Source: an uncultured Atopobium sp. (GTDB taxonomy: Bacteria; Actinomycetota; Coriobacteriia; Coriobacteriales; Atopobiaceae). Taken from it: a stretch of 39,652 nt of DNA. The stretch spans positions 1 to 39,652 of the forward strand of contig USKU01000002.1 in assembly GCA_900555335.1 (NCBI GenBank). Reading direction: 5' to 3'. The translations under genes and the position numbers were made by a program. Shown here piece after piece: positions 16,588-24,299 of this stretch. Every line of letters begins with the position of its first letter. Position 1 is the stretch's first letter. Below the pieces are notes generated by a model, which worked only from the letters and a program-made list of their open reading frames with translations, ran no database searches and had not been told where the DNA came from.

Positions 16588-19293
16588 TTATGAGAAGTCA
16601 GCAATCTGCTGCTCAAGCTGAGCAACAAGCTTGTTAAGTTCTTCTGCGCGCGCACGTTTCTTCTCGATAACTTCAGGCGCTGCCTTAGCAACAAAGCCCT
16701 CATTAGCAAGGGTGCGCTCTACGCCAGAGAGCTCCTTCTGTGCAGACTCAAGGTCCTTCTGAAGGCGCTTAGCCTCTGCAGCAAGGTCAACAAGCTCACC
16801 AAGAACAACATACATCTCAAGGCCAGCGTCGGTGACAGAAACAGAACCAGCGGGCTTCTGAGGAGCTTCAGCAACCTCAAGTGAGCTTACACGGCCAACG
16901 TTCTGAATGAATGCTGCCTGCTCCTTCAGCGCTGCAACATCCTGTGCTGGAGCTTTAACCACAACAGCAAGGTCTGTCTTTGGCGACAGCCTGTAACGAG
17001 CGCGAGAAGAACGAACAGCAGAAACAACAGCCTTAGCAAGCGAGAAGTTATGCTCAGCTGCCTCGTCAACAAAGTTAGCAAGCTTCTGTGGGTCTGGCCA
17101 CTCAGAGATCATCAGGAACTCTGCATCATGGCTCAAAAGACCAGATGCAGGAAGGGCGTCCCAGACGCTCTCGGTAACAAACGGCATAGCAGGGTGCAGA
17201 AGCCTCATGCTGACATCCAAGACAAAGACAAGGTTGCGCTGAACCTGCAGGCGCTGATCAGGAGTTCCGTCAAGAAGGCGACCTTTGCAGAGCTCAATGT
17301 ACCAGTCGCAGACATCATTCCAGAAGAAAGACTGTATGTTGCGAGCATACTCACCAAAGCCATAGGTCTCAAGCTGCTCAGTTGTTTCTGCGACAACCTT
17401 TGCAAGACGCGAGAACATCCATGCATCTTCTGGTGTTTCTGCCTTTGGCATGCCAGCAGAATACCCATCAAGGTTCATCTGAACAAAACGGCTTGCATTC
17501 CAAATCTTAGTGACAAATGAACGTGCCTGATCAGTCCTTGGAGACTCAATAAGCTCGCGAGTCTTCTTATCAAGAACAGCATCAAACTTGACATCTTGGT
17601 TGTTGGTAATAAGCGTAAGCAGGTTATAACGCATTGCGTCTGCACCGTACTTAGCAATCAGGTCCATAGGATCTACGCCATTACCCTTTGACTTGGACAT
17701 ACGGCTGCCGTCCTTAGCCAAAATGGTTGCGTAGATATAGACATCGTGGAATGGAATCTCTTTGGTGAAATAAAGCGAACTCATAATCATGCGAGCAACC
17801 CAAAGCGCAATGATGTCTCGAGCGGTTACCAGAACCTGTGTTGGGTGGTGACCCTCAAGCTGCTCAGGATGATCTGGCCAACCCTGTGTAGCAAAAGTCC
17901 ACAGCTGAGAAGAGAACCAGGTATCCAGAACGTCCTCATCCTGATGAACATGATGGCCGCCGCACTTTGGACAGACATCAGTATCTTCCATAAGCGCATC
18001 CTGCCAGCCACAATCATCGCAGTAGAACACAGGAATGCGGTGTCCCCACCAAAGCTGCCTGGAGATGTTCCAGTCGCGGAGATTTTCCATCCACGTGAGG
18101 TAGGTCTGAGTCCAACGCTCTGGGTGGAAGGTAACCTGACCGTCTTTGACTACCTGTGCTGCAGGCTCTTTGAGCTTATCGACAGCAACAAACCACTGCT
18201 CAGAGAGCCATGGCTCAAGCGTAGTGCCGCAGCGGTAGCAATGCATAACGGAGTGATCAAGGTCTTCAACGTGATCAAGCAGGCCATGTTCTTCAAACCA
18301 AGCAACAATAGCCTCACGAGCCTGATCTCTATCAAGACCAGAGAACTCACCATATCCGTCAACAACAACAGCATGCTCATCAAAGATGTTGATCTGCTCA
18401 AGATTGTGAGTCTGACCCATAGCGAAGTCATTAGGGTCATGAGCTGGTGTTACCTTAACAAAACCGGTACCAAAGCCTGCATCAACATGCCAGTCAGAGA
18501 AGATTGGAATCTCTCTGTCAACAATTGGCAAGATAACAGTCTTTCCAACAAGATCAGCCTTTTCTGGATCTTGAGGAGAAACAGCTACGCCCGTATCACC
18601 CAGCATGGTCTCTGGACGAGTAGTAGCTACGGTAATGTACTCAACGCCATTAACAGGCTCTTTGAGTGGATAGCGCAGGTACCAAAGATGGCCCTTCTCG
18701 TCAGCGTACTCTGCCTCATCGTCAGAGATAGAAGTCTCGCAATGAGGACACCAGTTTACGATGCGCTTTCCGCGATAAATAAGCTGGTCATGATACCAGT
18801 CAACAAAGACCTTACGAACAGCCTGAGTGTACTCAGGAGACATGGTGAACTTCTCGTCATTAAAATCAATGGAGCAGCCCATGCGCTTAATCTGAGAAAC
18901 AATGGTTCCGCCGTACTCGCGCGTCCAATCCCAGCAAGCCTCCAAGAACTTCTCGCGACCAATCTCCAGGCGAGAAATACCCTCTGACTTAAGCTTCTTA
19001 TCAACCTTAGTCTGGGTTGCAATGCCCGCGTGATCTGTTCCAAGAATCCAACGAGTTGAATAACCGCGCATGCGAGAATAGCGAATGTAGGTGTCCTGGA
19101 TGGTGTCATCCATGGCATGTCCCATGTGAAGGATGCCGGTAACGTTTGGTGGAGGGATAACTACTGTACGGTCTTCAGTTCCCTTGCTACGACCATAACA
19201 ATCTGCCTTAATCCACTTTTCAATGAGCTCAGGCTCAGCTGCCTGAGGATCATAATTCTTGGGCATTTCTTCCACAGTAATCTTGCCTTTCAT
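16588..19293 (-). CDS. valS: Valyl-tRNA synthetase
   Basis: 901 residues, the usual length. Charges tRNA-Val and edits threonine. Class I signatures: HMGH at residues 56-59 (PPPNVTGILHMGHAMDD) and MSKSKGNGVDPMD later. The editing domain includes TVATTRPETMLGDTGVAV. A zinc-ribbon-like insert has CDDCGW and CPKCGGHH. The C-terminal tail is a coiled coil (EAKRLQKDLESAQKEL), the tRNA-binding arm. AGGAA lies upstream of the ATG at 19293. The minus strand has TATACT at 19329-19334 as a probable -10 element. It is transcribed divergently from the AT-rich peptide cassette. Confidence 0.98.
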   Translation of the reverse strand: MKGKITVEEMPKNYDPQAAEPELIEKWIKADCYGRSKGTEDRTVVIPPPNVTGILHMGHAMDDTIQDTYIRYSRMRGYSTRWILGTDHAGIATQTKVDKKLKSEGISRLEIGREKFLEACWDWTREYGGTIVSQIKRMGCSIDFNDEKFTMSPEYTQAVRKVFVDWYHDQLIYRGKRIVNWCPHCETSISDDEAEYADEKGHLWYLRYPLKEPVNGVEYITVATTRPETMLGDTGVAVSPQDPEKADLVGKTVILPIVDREIPIFSDWHVDAGFGTGFVKVTPAHDPNDFAMGQTHNLEQINIFDEHAVVVDGYGEFSGLDRDQAREAIVAWFEEHGLLDHVEDLDHSVMHCYRCGTTLEPWLSEQWFVAVDKLKEPAAQVVKDGQVTFHPERWTQTYLTWMENLRDWNISRQLWWGHRIPVFYCDDCGWQDALMEDTDVCPKCGGHHVHQDEDVLDTWFSSQLWTFATQGWPDHPEQLEGHHPTQVLVTARDIIALWVARMIMSSLYFTKEIPFHDVYIYATILAKDGSRMSKSKGNGVDPMDLIAKYGADAMRYNLLTLITNNQDVKFDAVLDKKTRELIESPRTDQARSFVTKIWNASRFVQMNLDGYSAGMPKAETPEDAWMFSRLAKVVAETTEQLETYGFGEYARNIQSFFWNDVCDWYIELCKGRLLDGTPDQRLQVQRNLVFVLDVSMRLLHPAMPFVTESVWDALPASGLLSHDAEFLMISEWPDPQKLANFVDEAAEHNFSLAKAVVSAVRSSRARYRLSPKTDLAVVVKAPAQDVAALKEQAAFIQNVGRVSSLEVAEAPQKPAGSVSVTDAGLEMYVVLGELVDLAAEAKRLQKDLESAQKELSGVERTLANEGFVAKAAPEVIEKKRARAEELNKLVAQLEQQIADFS

Positions 19294-19328
19294 ATGCTTT
19301 TAGCAGTATTCCTATTAACCATTTGAAC

Positions 19329-19334
19329 AGTATA
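19329..19334 (-). promoter_or_regulatory. Probable -10 element of valS
   Basis: TATACT on the minus strand, 36 bases before the valS ATG. No convincing -35 is visible. No T-box leader was found. Confidence 0.4.
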
Positions 19335-19399
19335 ATGCATTAAAACAGATGTGGTTTAGGGGAATATAGTAATGTTCTTTTAATATTTCATATAAAAAA

Positions 19400-19443
19400 T
19401 TACACTTTGTATAAAAAAGTAGTAGTATTGATTTGTCGCGACA
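19400..19443 (+). promoter_or_regulatory. Candidate promoter and operator of the peptide cassette
   Basis: TTACAC (19400-19405) and TAGTAT (19423-19428) are spaced by 17 bases and are weak -35/-10 matches. TGTCGCGACA (19434-19443), a perfect 10-base palindrome, falls where transcription would begin. It stands out as GC-rich in an AT-rich stretch and is a candidate repressor site. No regulator gene is in the cassette. Confidence 0.4.
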
Positions 19444-19476
19444 TTCAATTCAAAGTTTTAGCTGAAGGGAACTACA

Positions 19477-19617
19477 ATGAATGTACCAGTAGCTGAGATT
19501 TCTTGGGAAATTGTCGATGTTACAGATCTAGATAGTGATTTGGCTGCGAGCATTTCTACAGTCGATGCCAACGGGTGGTGTGGAATTTTCTGCTCCGGCG
19601 CAGATATCAAAAATTAA
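19477..19617 (+). CDS. Putative RiPP precursor peptide
   Basis: 46 residues, too short for routine gene calling. GAAGGGA (19464-19470) lies 6 bases before the ATG at 19477. The N-terminal part is an acidic leader with many Asp/Glu (EISWEIVDVTDLDSD, residues 7-21). The C-terminal part, about residues 30-46, ends NGWCGIFCSGADIKN and would be the core. Cys35, Cys39 and Asp43 form C-X3-C-X3-D. C-X3-D is the pattern in which ranthipeptide maturases such as PapB link a Cys sulfur to Asp (established for PapA/freyrasin). It lies immediately upstream of a radical SAM/SPASM gene, in the same direction. The assignment rests on size, ribosome site, leader/core look and context; no family match can be claimed. 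There is no Gly-Gly cleavage motif. Confidence 0.75.
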   Translation: MNVPVAEISWEIVDVTDLDSDLAASISTVDANGWCGIFCSGADIKN

Positions 19618-19650
19618 AATACTTTTACATCTAAATTAGAATAATCTAAT

Positions 19651-19680
19651 GGCATTAGCATTGTTCTCAATGCTAATGCC
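19651..19680 (+). promoter_or_regulatory. Intercistronic hairpin between precursor and maturase
   Basis: A perfect 12-bp inverted repeat: GGCATTAGCATT (19651-19662), loop GTTCTC, AATGCTAATGCC (19669-19680). No U-run follows. Such stems commonly lie after RiPP precursor genes and give much more precursor than maturase by partial termination or by protecting the upstream mRNA 3' end. The ATG at 19649 falls at its foot. Confidence 0.75.
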
Positions 19681-19705
19681 TAGGATTGACCTTTGGTGGC
19701 ATACA

Positions 19706-20992
19706 ATGCTTAAAGAAAATGCTTTTATACATATCTCAAATAGTACTCAAAGTGCAATTTTATTTGATACTTTTAACTGTAAGATTTACAAAATTCCGTA
19801 TGAACTCGCTTTGAAAATTCAATCTGGTGACTATTCTGTAAATGAAGAATCATTAATTAATCATTATCTATCTGATTTAAATTATTCTGATTATCCACTC
19901 TCAACACCAAAAACATTAGACTCTCTTCGGTTGATTATTACAAATAAATGTAATTTTACCTGTAAGTATTGTTTTGCTCATGCAGGAAGCTATGATTTGC
20001 CAATTCATGAAATGACAAATAGTGTTATAGAACAGACTATTGATTATTTTTTTCATAAATACCAAAAAGTCTTACAAGTTAGTTTCTTCGGAGGGGAGCC
20101 TCTTTTAGCACTTAATAAAATAGAACACGCCTGTTCTTATATTCAAAAAAATTATCCATCAAAAATTCCAAACTACTCTCTTGTTACAAATGCGTCACTA
20201 CTATTAAAACCAGCAATAAAACTTATCGATAGATACGATATTTCAGTAATAGCAAGTATTGATGGTCCAAAGGAAATAAACGACTCATACCGAATTCTTA
20301 GAAACGGTTCAGGTACGTATAGTATTGTTGATAAGAATATAAAAAAATTTTCTGAAAATCATACTATTGCTATTGAATCAACTTATTCTTCCCTCCATTT
20401 AGCTAAAGGAATCAGTAAATCTGATTTATTTAGCTATCTATCATCTCGTTATAATACGTCAAAAGTTATTGTTGCCGATCTTATTAATAATGATCCTTCA
20501 AAGCAATCTAATTTTGATGTTCCCTTAAGTGAAAATTTAAACTATTTCAAAAGTTTTTTTAATCTAGAAGAAAGACAATATAACGATGAAATAGTTTTTT
20601 TAATTCGTACCCTTATATCAGGTAAGAGTTACAGGTTATTTTGTGGTGCAGGATACAATAAATTTGCAGTAGATATGTTTGGAAATGTTTATCCATGTCA
20701 TTTATTCCTTGATGAGCCAAAAAACATTCTTTTCAATGTAAGCAATTGTTCTAAACAGAATGACATTAGTTTATTTGATAAAAATAATGAGCGCTGTTCT
20801 CAGTGTTCTTTTAGAGCGTTCTGCTCAATTTGTACGCATGAGATAGAAAAGCAACCTAAATTATGTACTTATCAACAAAACAAGATTGAATTTTTTCTTC
20901 ATTCAATGCTTGAGCTGTTTTTATCTAATCACAAAAAATACCGAGAAATTATTCAGGGAGCCTTACTTTACGGTGTAAAAAGCTCAAAATAA
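19706..20992 (+). CDS. Radical SAM/SPASM peptide maturase
   Basis: 428 residues. The radical SAM cluster motif CNFTCKYC gives Cys82, Cys86 and Cys89; FFGGEP (127-132) contacts SAM. The C-terminal SPASM domain has Cys313, Cys331, Cys348, Cys364, Cys367, Cys373, Cys376 and Cys387, enough for two auxiliary [4Fe-4S] clusters. Residues 1-70 form a cluster-free N-terminal region (ENAFIHIS, then FDTFNCKIYKIP) like that of other SPASM peptide maturases, probably used to bind the leader. The start is the ATG at 19706 with GGTGG 6 bases upstream. The frame also opens at 19649, but that start sits in the hairpin and adds 19 residues with no family look. Likely makes a thioether or carbon-carbon crosslink in the 46-residue peptide; the exact chemistry cannot be read. 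Confidence 0.9.
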   Translation: MLKENAFIHISNSTQSAILFDTFNCKIYKIPYELALKIQSGDYSVNEESLINHYLSDLNYSDYPLSTPKTLDSLRLIITNKCNFTCKYCFAHAGSYDLPIHEMTNSVIEQTIDYFFHKYQKVLQVSFFGGEPLLALNKIEHACSYIQKNYPSKIPNYSLVTNASLLLKPAIKLIDRYDISVIASIDGPKEINDSYRILRNGSGTYSIVDKNIKKFSENHTIAIESTYSSLHLAKGISKSDLFSYLSSRYNTSKVIVADLINNDPSKQSNFDVPLSENLNYFKSFFNLEERQYNDEIVFLIRTLISGKSYRLFCGAGYNKFAVDMFGNVYPCHLFLDEPKNILFNVSNCSKQNDISLFDKNNERCSQCSFRAFCSICTHEIEKQPKLCTYQQNKIEFFLHSMLELFLSNHKKYREIIQGALLYGVKSSK

Positions 20993-21031
20993 ATTCTAAG
21001 AAGATAAATAAAATCTTAAGAGAGGTTTGAC

Positions 21032-22750
21032 ATGAAAAGCAATGTTAAAGAAATTCAAAATGACCTTAAACGGAGTCTGTTTTGGAGTAACAAAAAGTTA
21101 TTATTTGGCTCTTTTTTCTTTACGACTTCTCTAGAACTAGTTACGGTATGTTCTCCCTATATAACTTCAATTCTCATGAATTCCGCTGTGTCAGGATCAT
21201 TTAATGATTTTCTACAAGGCTGTCTATTTGCCGCCATATTAACAATCTCAGCAATTACAAATAAATTAGTGGTTCGTTATTTTGTTCCTAATTATCTCTA
21301 TCATGCTGCTAACTCTTATCGCAACACCGCATTTAAATACATGCTGAAAAAAGGTATAAACTCGTTTGAAGCAAGTGGCAGTTCTGTTTATGTATCTGCA
21401 CTTACTAATGATTTAAATACTATAGAGACAACATATCTTGAACAGATGTTTTCTTTGGTAAGCGATAGCATTTCTTTCATTGTGGCTCTCATAATGCTCA
21501 TGGTTCAAAGCATTCCATTAACTATGGTAGCTATTGCTGCTTCAATTCTTCCTCTAATCATCGGAGTAAAGCTAGGCGGAACACTCGGAAAAATTCAAAA
21601 AGAATCTTCTGCGAAAACTAGTCAATTCATTGCCCAAGTCACTGATCTAGTAAAAGGCTTTCCTTTGATAAAAGCTTACGGAGCAACAAAGGCTGCAGTG
21701 AGACTTTTTGAGAAAGACAATAACGCTCTTGAAAGCTCAAAAAGAGAAAGTAGAAAAACTACTCGATTCATTAATACTCTTAGTTGGAGTGCTTTCGGCT
21801 TATCTCAATGGGCTGTTTTGATTGCTGGTACATATCTTTGTATTTCAAATCAAGGAGTAACACCTGGTGTAATTCTTATGGCTACGTTACTTATGAATTA
21901 CATTAGTCTCCCTTTACAAACAATTCCACCGGTACTCGCATCGCGTAAGGCTTCAAATGATTTGATTTTAAAATTTTCTGAGACTCTTGCTGACAATGAA
22001 GAAGAAGAGGGGCAACAGACATTAGATAAAGTTACAAAAGGAATATTCATCAACAATCTTTCATTTGGCTATGAACAAAATAAAGCTGTGCTGAAAAATT
22101 TATCAATCAAACTTCTACCTAATAAAAGTTATGCAATTGTTGGAATATCAGGATCTGGAAAGTCTACTTTATTTAATCTGCTCATGGGTGGCAATTTAAG
22201 TTATCAAGGAGATATATTTTACGATAGCTTAGAGTTAAGAACTATTAATAAAAAGAGTCTCTATCAAAACGTTTCACTTGTACAACAAGAGAATTTCTTA
22301 TTCAATGCATCAATTGAAGACAACATTACTATGTTCGAAAGTCACTCAAAAGATGCTATTTCTCAAGCATGTGAAAAAGCTGGTCTTACAGATTTCATTA
22401 AACAAAATAAACTGAGTTATCAATGTGGTGAAGCAGGTTCAAACCTTTCTGGTGGCGAACGTCAAAGGATCTGTATTGCTAGAAGTTTGTTAAAAGGTTC
22501 TAAAGTTCTATTTTTTGATGAAGCTACATCAGCACTTGACCATTCAACTACTGACCAAATTATAAATTCAATAACAAATCTCACGGGCACACTACGTTTA
22601 GTTATTACACACAACTTAGAGGAAGCTCAGCTGAAAAAATTTGACGAAATTATTGTAATGAAAGAAGGTAGTATTATCGAAATGGGTTCGTTTGAGGAAC
22701 TTATGCAACAAAATCATTACTTTAAGGCCCTCTATACTCTTGAACAATAA
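21032..22750 (+). CDS. ABC exporter, fused permease and ATPase
   Basis: 572 residues. The N-terminal 320 residues hold about six membrane helices of the type I exporter fold. The nucleotide-binding domain (about 340-572) has Walker A GISGSGKST, signature NLSGGERQR, Walker B VLFFDEATSALD and the switch His in VITHNLEEA. It probably exports the modified peptide. There is no N-terminal C39 peptidase domain, unlike many bacteriocin exporters, so leader removal must be done elsewhere. AGAGAGG is upstream of the ATG at 21032. It begins 40 bases after the maturase stop. It also could give immunity by pumping the product out. Confidence 0.9.
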   Translation: MKSNVKEIQNDLKRSLFWSNKKLLFGSFFFTTSLELVTVCSPYITSILMNSAVSGSFNDFLQGCLFAAILTISAITNKLVVRYFVPNYLYHAANSYRNTAFKYMLKKGINSFEASGSSVYVSALTNDLNTIETTYLEQMFSLVSDSISFIVALIMLMVQSIPLTMVAIAASILPLIIGVKLGGTLGKIQKESSAKTSQFIAQVTDLVKGFPLIKAYGATKAAVRLFEKDNNALESSKRESRKTTRFINTLSWSAFGLSQWAVLIAGTYLCISNQGVTPGVILMATLLMNYISLPLQTIPPVLASRKASNDLILKFSETLADNEEEEGQQTLDKVTKGIFINNLSFGYEQNKAVLKNLSIKLLPNKSYAIVGISGSGKSTLFNLLMGGNLSYQGDIFYDSLELRTINKKSLYQNVSLVQQENFLFNASIEDNITMFESHSKDAISQACEKAGLTDFIKQNKLSYQCGEAGSNLSGGERQRICIARSLLKGSKVLFFDEATSALDHSTTDQIINSITNLTGTLRLVITHNLEEAQLKKFDEIIVMKEGSIIEMGSFEELMQQNHYFKALYTLEQ

Positions 22751-22784
22751 ATACTATCTGCAGATACTTTTTATGAGGAGCTCT

Positions 22785-23519
22785 ATGTCTGCCACAATTC
22801 CTGAAGCCACTGCTCGACTTGAACTTGTCCTAGGAAAAGATCGCCTTGGACAGATTCAGAATTCCTGTGTCATGGTCTTAGGACTTGGCGGAGTTGGCTC
22901 AAACTGCGTTCAGGCGCTGGCCAGAGGCGGTGTAGGTTCCTTTGTTTTAGTGGATGCTGATGCAGTGGAGGCATCCAACCTTAACAGGCAGGCTATTGCC
23001 TATGTGAGCACCATTGGAAAAAGAAAAGTTGATGTAACCAAAGAGATGATTCTGGACATTAATCCAGACGCGCACGTGGTCACTCTTGACGCTTTTTTGC
23101 TTAAAGACAACGTTGACGAGCAGCTCTCTGCTCTTCCAAAACCAGACGTTGTGGTTGATGCTATCGACACCATTTCTGCCAAATTAGCTGTTGTAGCATG
23201 GTGTCAGAAAAACGATATCTACCTCATCTCCAGCATGGGCGGTGGCAATAAAATCCACCCAGAACTTCTGGAGATTACTACGCTTTCAAAAACGCATACT
23301 GATGCTCTTGCAAGGGTCATGAGAAAAGAGTCCAAGAAACGCGGCCTTGCTGACTTCCGAGTGCTCTACTCCCCCGAGCCAGCACGACCAGTTTTTGCAC
23401 CAGAGGGCGCAACGGGCAAATCTGCCAAGCTAGGCACTATGTCCTACTACCCTCCTATTATGGGTCAGATGATTGCCTCCGACGTCATCTTGCATCTATC
23501 AGGACTTGACCATGAGTAA
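22785..23519 (+). CDS. tcdA: ThiF-family tRNA threonylcarbamoyladenosine dehydratase
   Basis: 244 residues. The E1-like/ThiF fold, best matched to TcdA, which dehydrates t6A37 of ANN-decoding tRNAs to its cyclic form using ATP. The nucleotide-binding motif is VLGLGGVGSN (about 31-40). DADAVEASNLNRQ follows as in E1 enzymes, then DVVVDAIDTISAK, SSMGGGNKIHPELLEI and GTMSYYPPIMG. The start is the ATG at 22785 with GAGGAG just upstream. The longer frame from 22692 overlaps the exporter and is rejected. The last 8 bases overlap the TatD gene, so the two are coupled. Composition returns to the host norm from here. Confidence 0.88.
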   Translation: MSATIPEATARLELVLGKDRLGQIQNSCVMVLGLGGVGSNCVQALARGGVGSFVLVDADAVEASNLNRQAIAYVSTIGKRKVDVTKEMILDINPDAHVVTLDAFLLKDNVDEQLSALPKPDVVVDAIDTISAKLAVVAWCQKNDIYLISSMGGGNKIHPELLEITTLSKTHTDALARVMRKESKKRGLADFRVLYSPEPARPVFAPEGATGKSAKLGTMSYYPPIMGQMIASDVILHLSGLDHE

Positions 23520-24282
23520 CCTCACGTATTTTGATGCTCACGTCCATGCCAATCTTATGGACTCCCCACTCAATGTAGCGAGAAGTTCTCATGAGGCTGG
23601 ATTAGGTCTTTTTACCTGCGGTGTTACTCCTCACGACTACCTGGAGCTTGCTCCTCAACTAACGCAAGCCAACATCCGTGTGGGACTGGGAGCACACCCT
23701 TGGTATATCTCTGACGGGCGCGTTACTGAAAAAGATATTGAGCTCCTGCTAGAGCTTATGGAACAAACGCCCTACGTTGGCGAGATTGGGCTAGATTTTT
23801 CTTCTCGCTATTGTGTTGATGGGTTGCAAGAGCTGCAGGTTAGAGCTTTTACGCAGATTTGCAAGCGCGCAGCAGAGCTTTCACGCAACGACCAGCCACG
23901 AGTGCTCTCGATGCACACCGTTAGAAGTGTTGATACGGTACTAGATATTCTTGCACAGACAGGAGCTGCTCAAGCGTGTATTCCTATCATTCACTGGTTT
24001 AGCGGTAGCTCAAACGAGCTCCAGAGGACTATTAAGCTTGGCTGTTGGTTCTCTGTTGGTGAGCTGAGCCTAAAGACCAAGCGCGGTCGTGAATACGCCA
24101 AGGTGTATCCAAAAGATAAGCTGCTTACCGAGACTGACCTTCCTTCGAGCAATCAGACGAATATTGGCTCGGCGGACATTGTGGACAGCCTGAAACGCGC
24201 GCTGAGCGGTCTGAGCGAGGCTCGTGGATACTCTGTGCAAAGTGAAGTAGCGGCAAACGCAGCGGGCGTTTTTGGCGTCTAA
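23512..24282 (+). CDS. TatD-family metal-dependent hydrolase
   Basis: 256 residues. TatD-like amidohydrolase (TIM barrel); family members are metal-dependent DNases or have unclear roles. Metal-binding signatures are FDAHVHAN (the HxH pair), GEIGLDF with the conserved Glu, the His in LSMHTVRS and IIHWFSG, and ETDLPSS (Asp). The start ATG at 23512 lies within the tcdA 3' end (ATGAGTAA), a coupling overlap. Its specific substrate is unknown. The pairing with tcdA does not match a defence system I can name. Confidence 0.85.
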   Translation: MSNLTYFDAHVHANLMDSPLNVARSSHEAGLGLFTCGVTPHDYLELAPQLTQANIRVGLGAHPWYISDGRVTEKDIELLLELMEQTPYVGEIGLDFSSRYCVDGLQELQVRAFTQICKRAAELSRNDQPRVLSMHTVRSVDTVLDILAQTGAAQACIPIIHWFSGSSNELQRTIKLGCWFSVGELSLKTKRGREYAKVYPKDKLLTETDLPSSNQTNIGSADIVDSLKRALSGLSEARGYSVQSEVAANAAGVFGV

Positions 24283-24299
24283 GTGTTAAAGTCTTACAT

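Larger units (their letters stand above)
19423..22750 (+). other. Putative RiPP biosynthesis and export cassette
   Basis: Three co-directional genes: a 46-residue peptide, a radical SAM/SPASM maturase and a one-piece ABC exporter. They are much AT-richer than valS and tcdA on either side. The layout is that of a ribosomally made, post-translationally modified peptide locus. The class assignment is inference. Confidence 0.75.

Noticed and set aside
17746..18987. 413-residue plus-strand frame antisense to valS
   Set aside because: Shadow of valS with no recognisable domain.
19649..19705. Upstream start of the maturase
   Set aside because: Sits in the intercistronic hairpin without a ribosome site; 19706 is preferred.
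22692..22784. Upstream extension of tcdA
   Set aside because: Overlaps the exporter gene; GAGGAG before 22785 marks the true start.
22785..24282. tcdA-TatD pair as a defence system
   Set aside because: Both look like ordinary tRNA-modification and hydrolase genes with host-like composition, and the other parts of known TatD-containing defence loci are missing.
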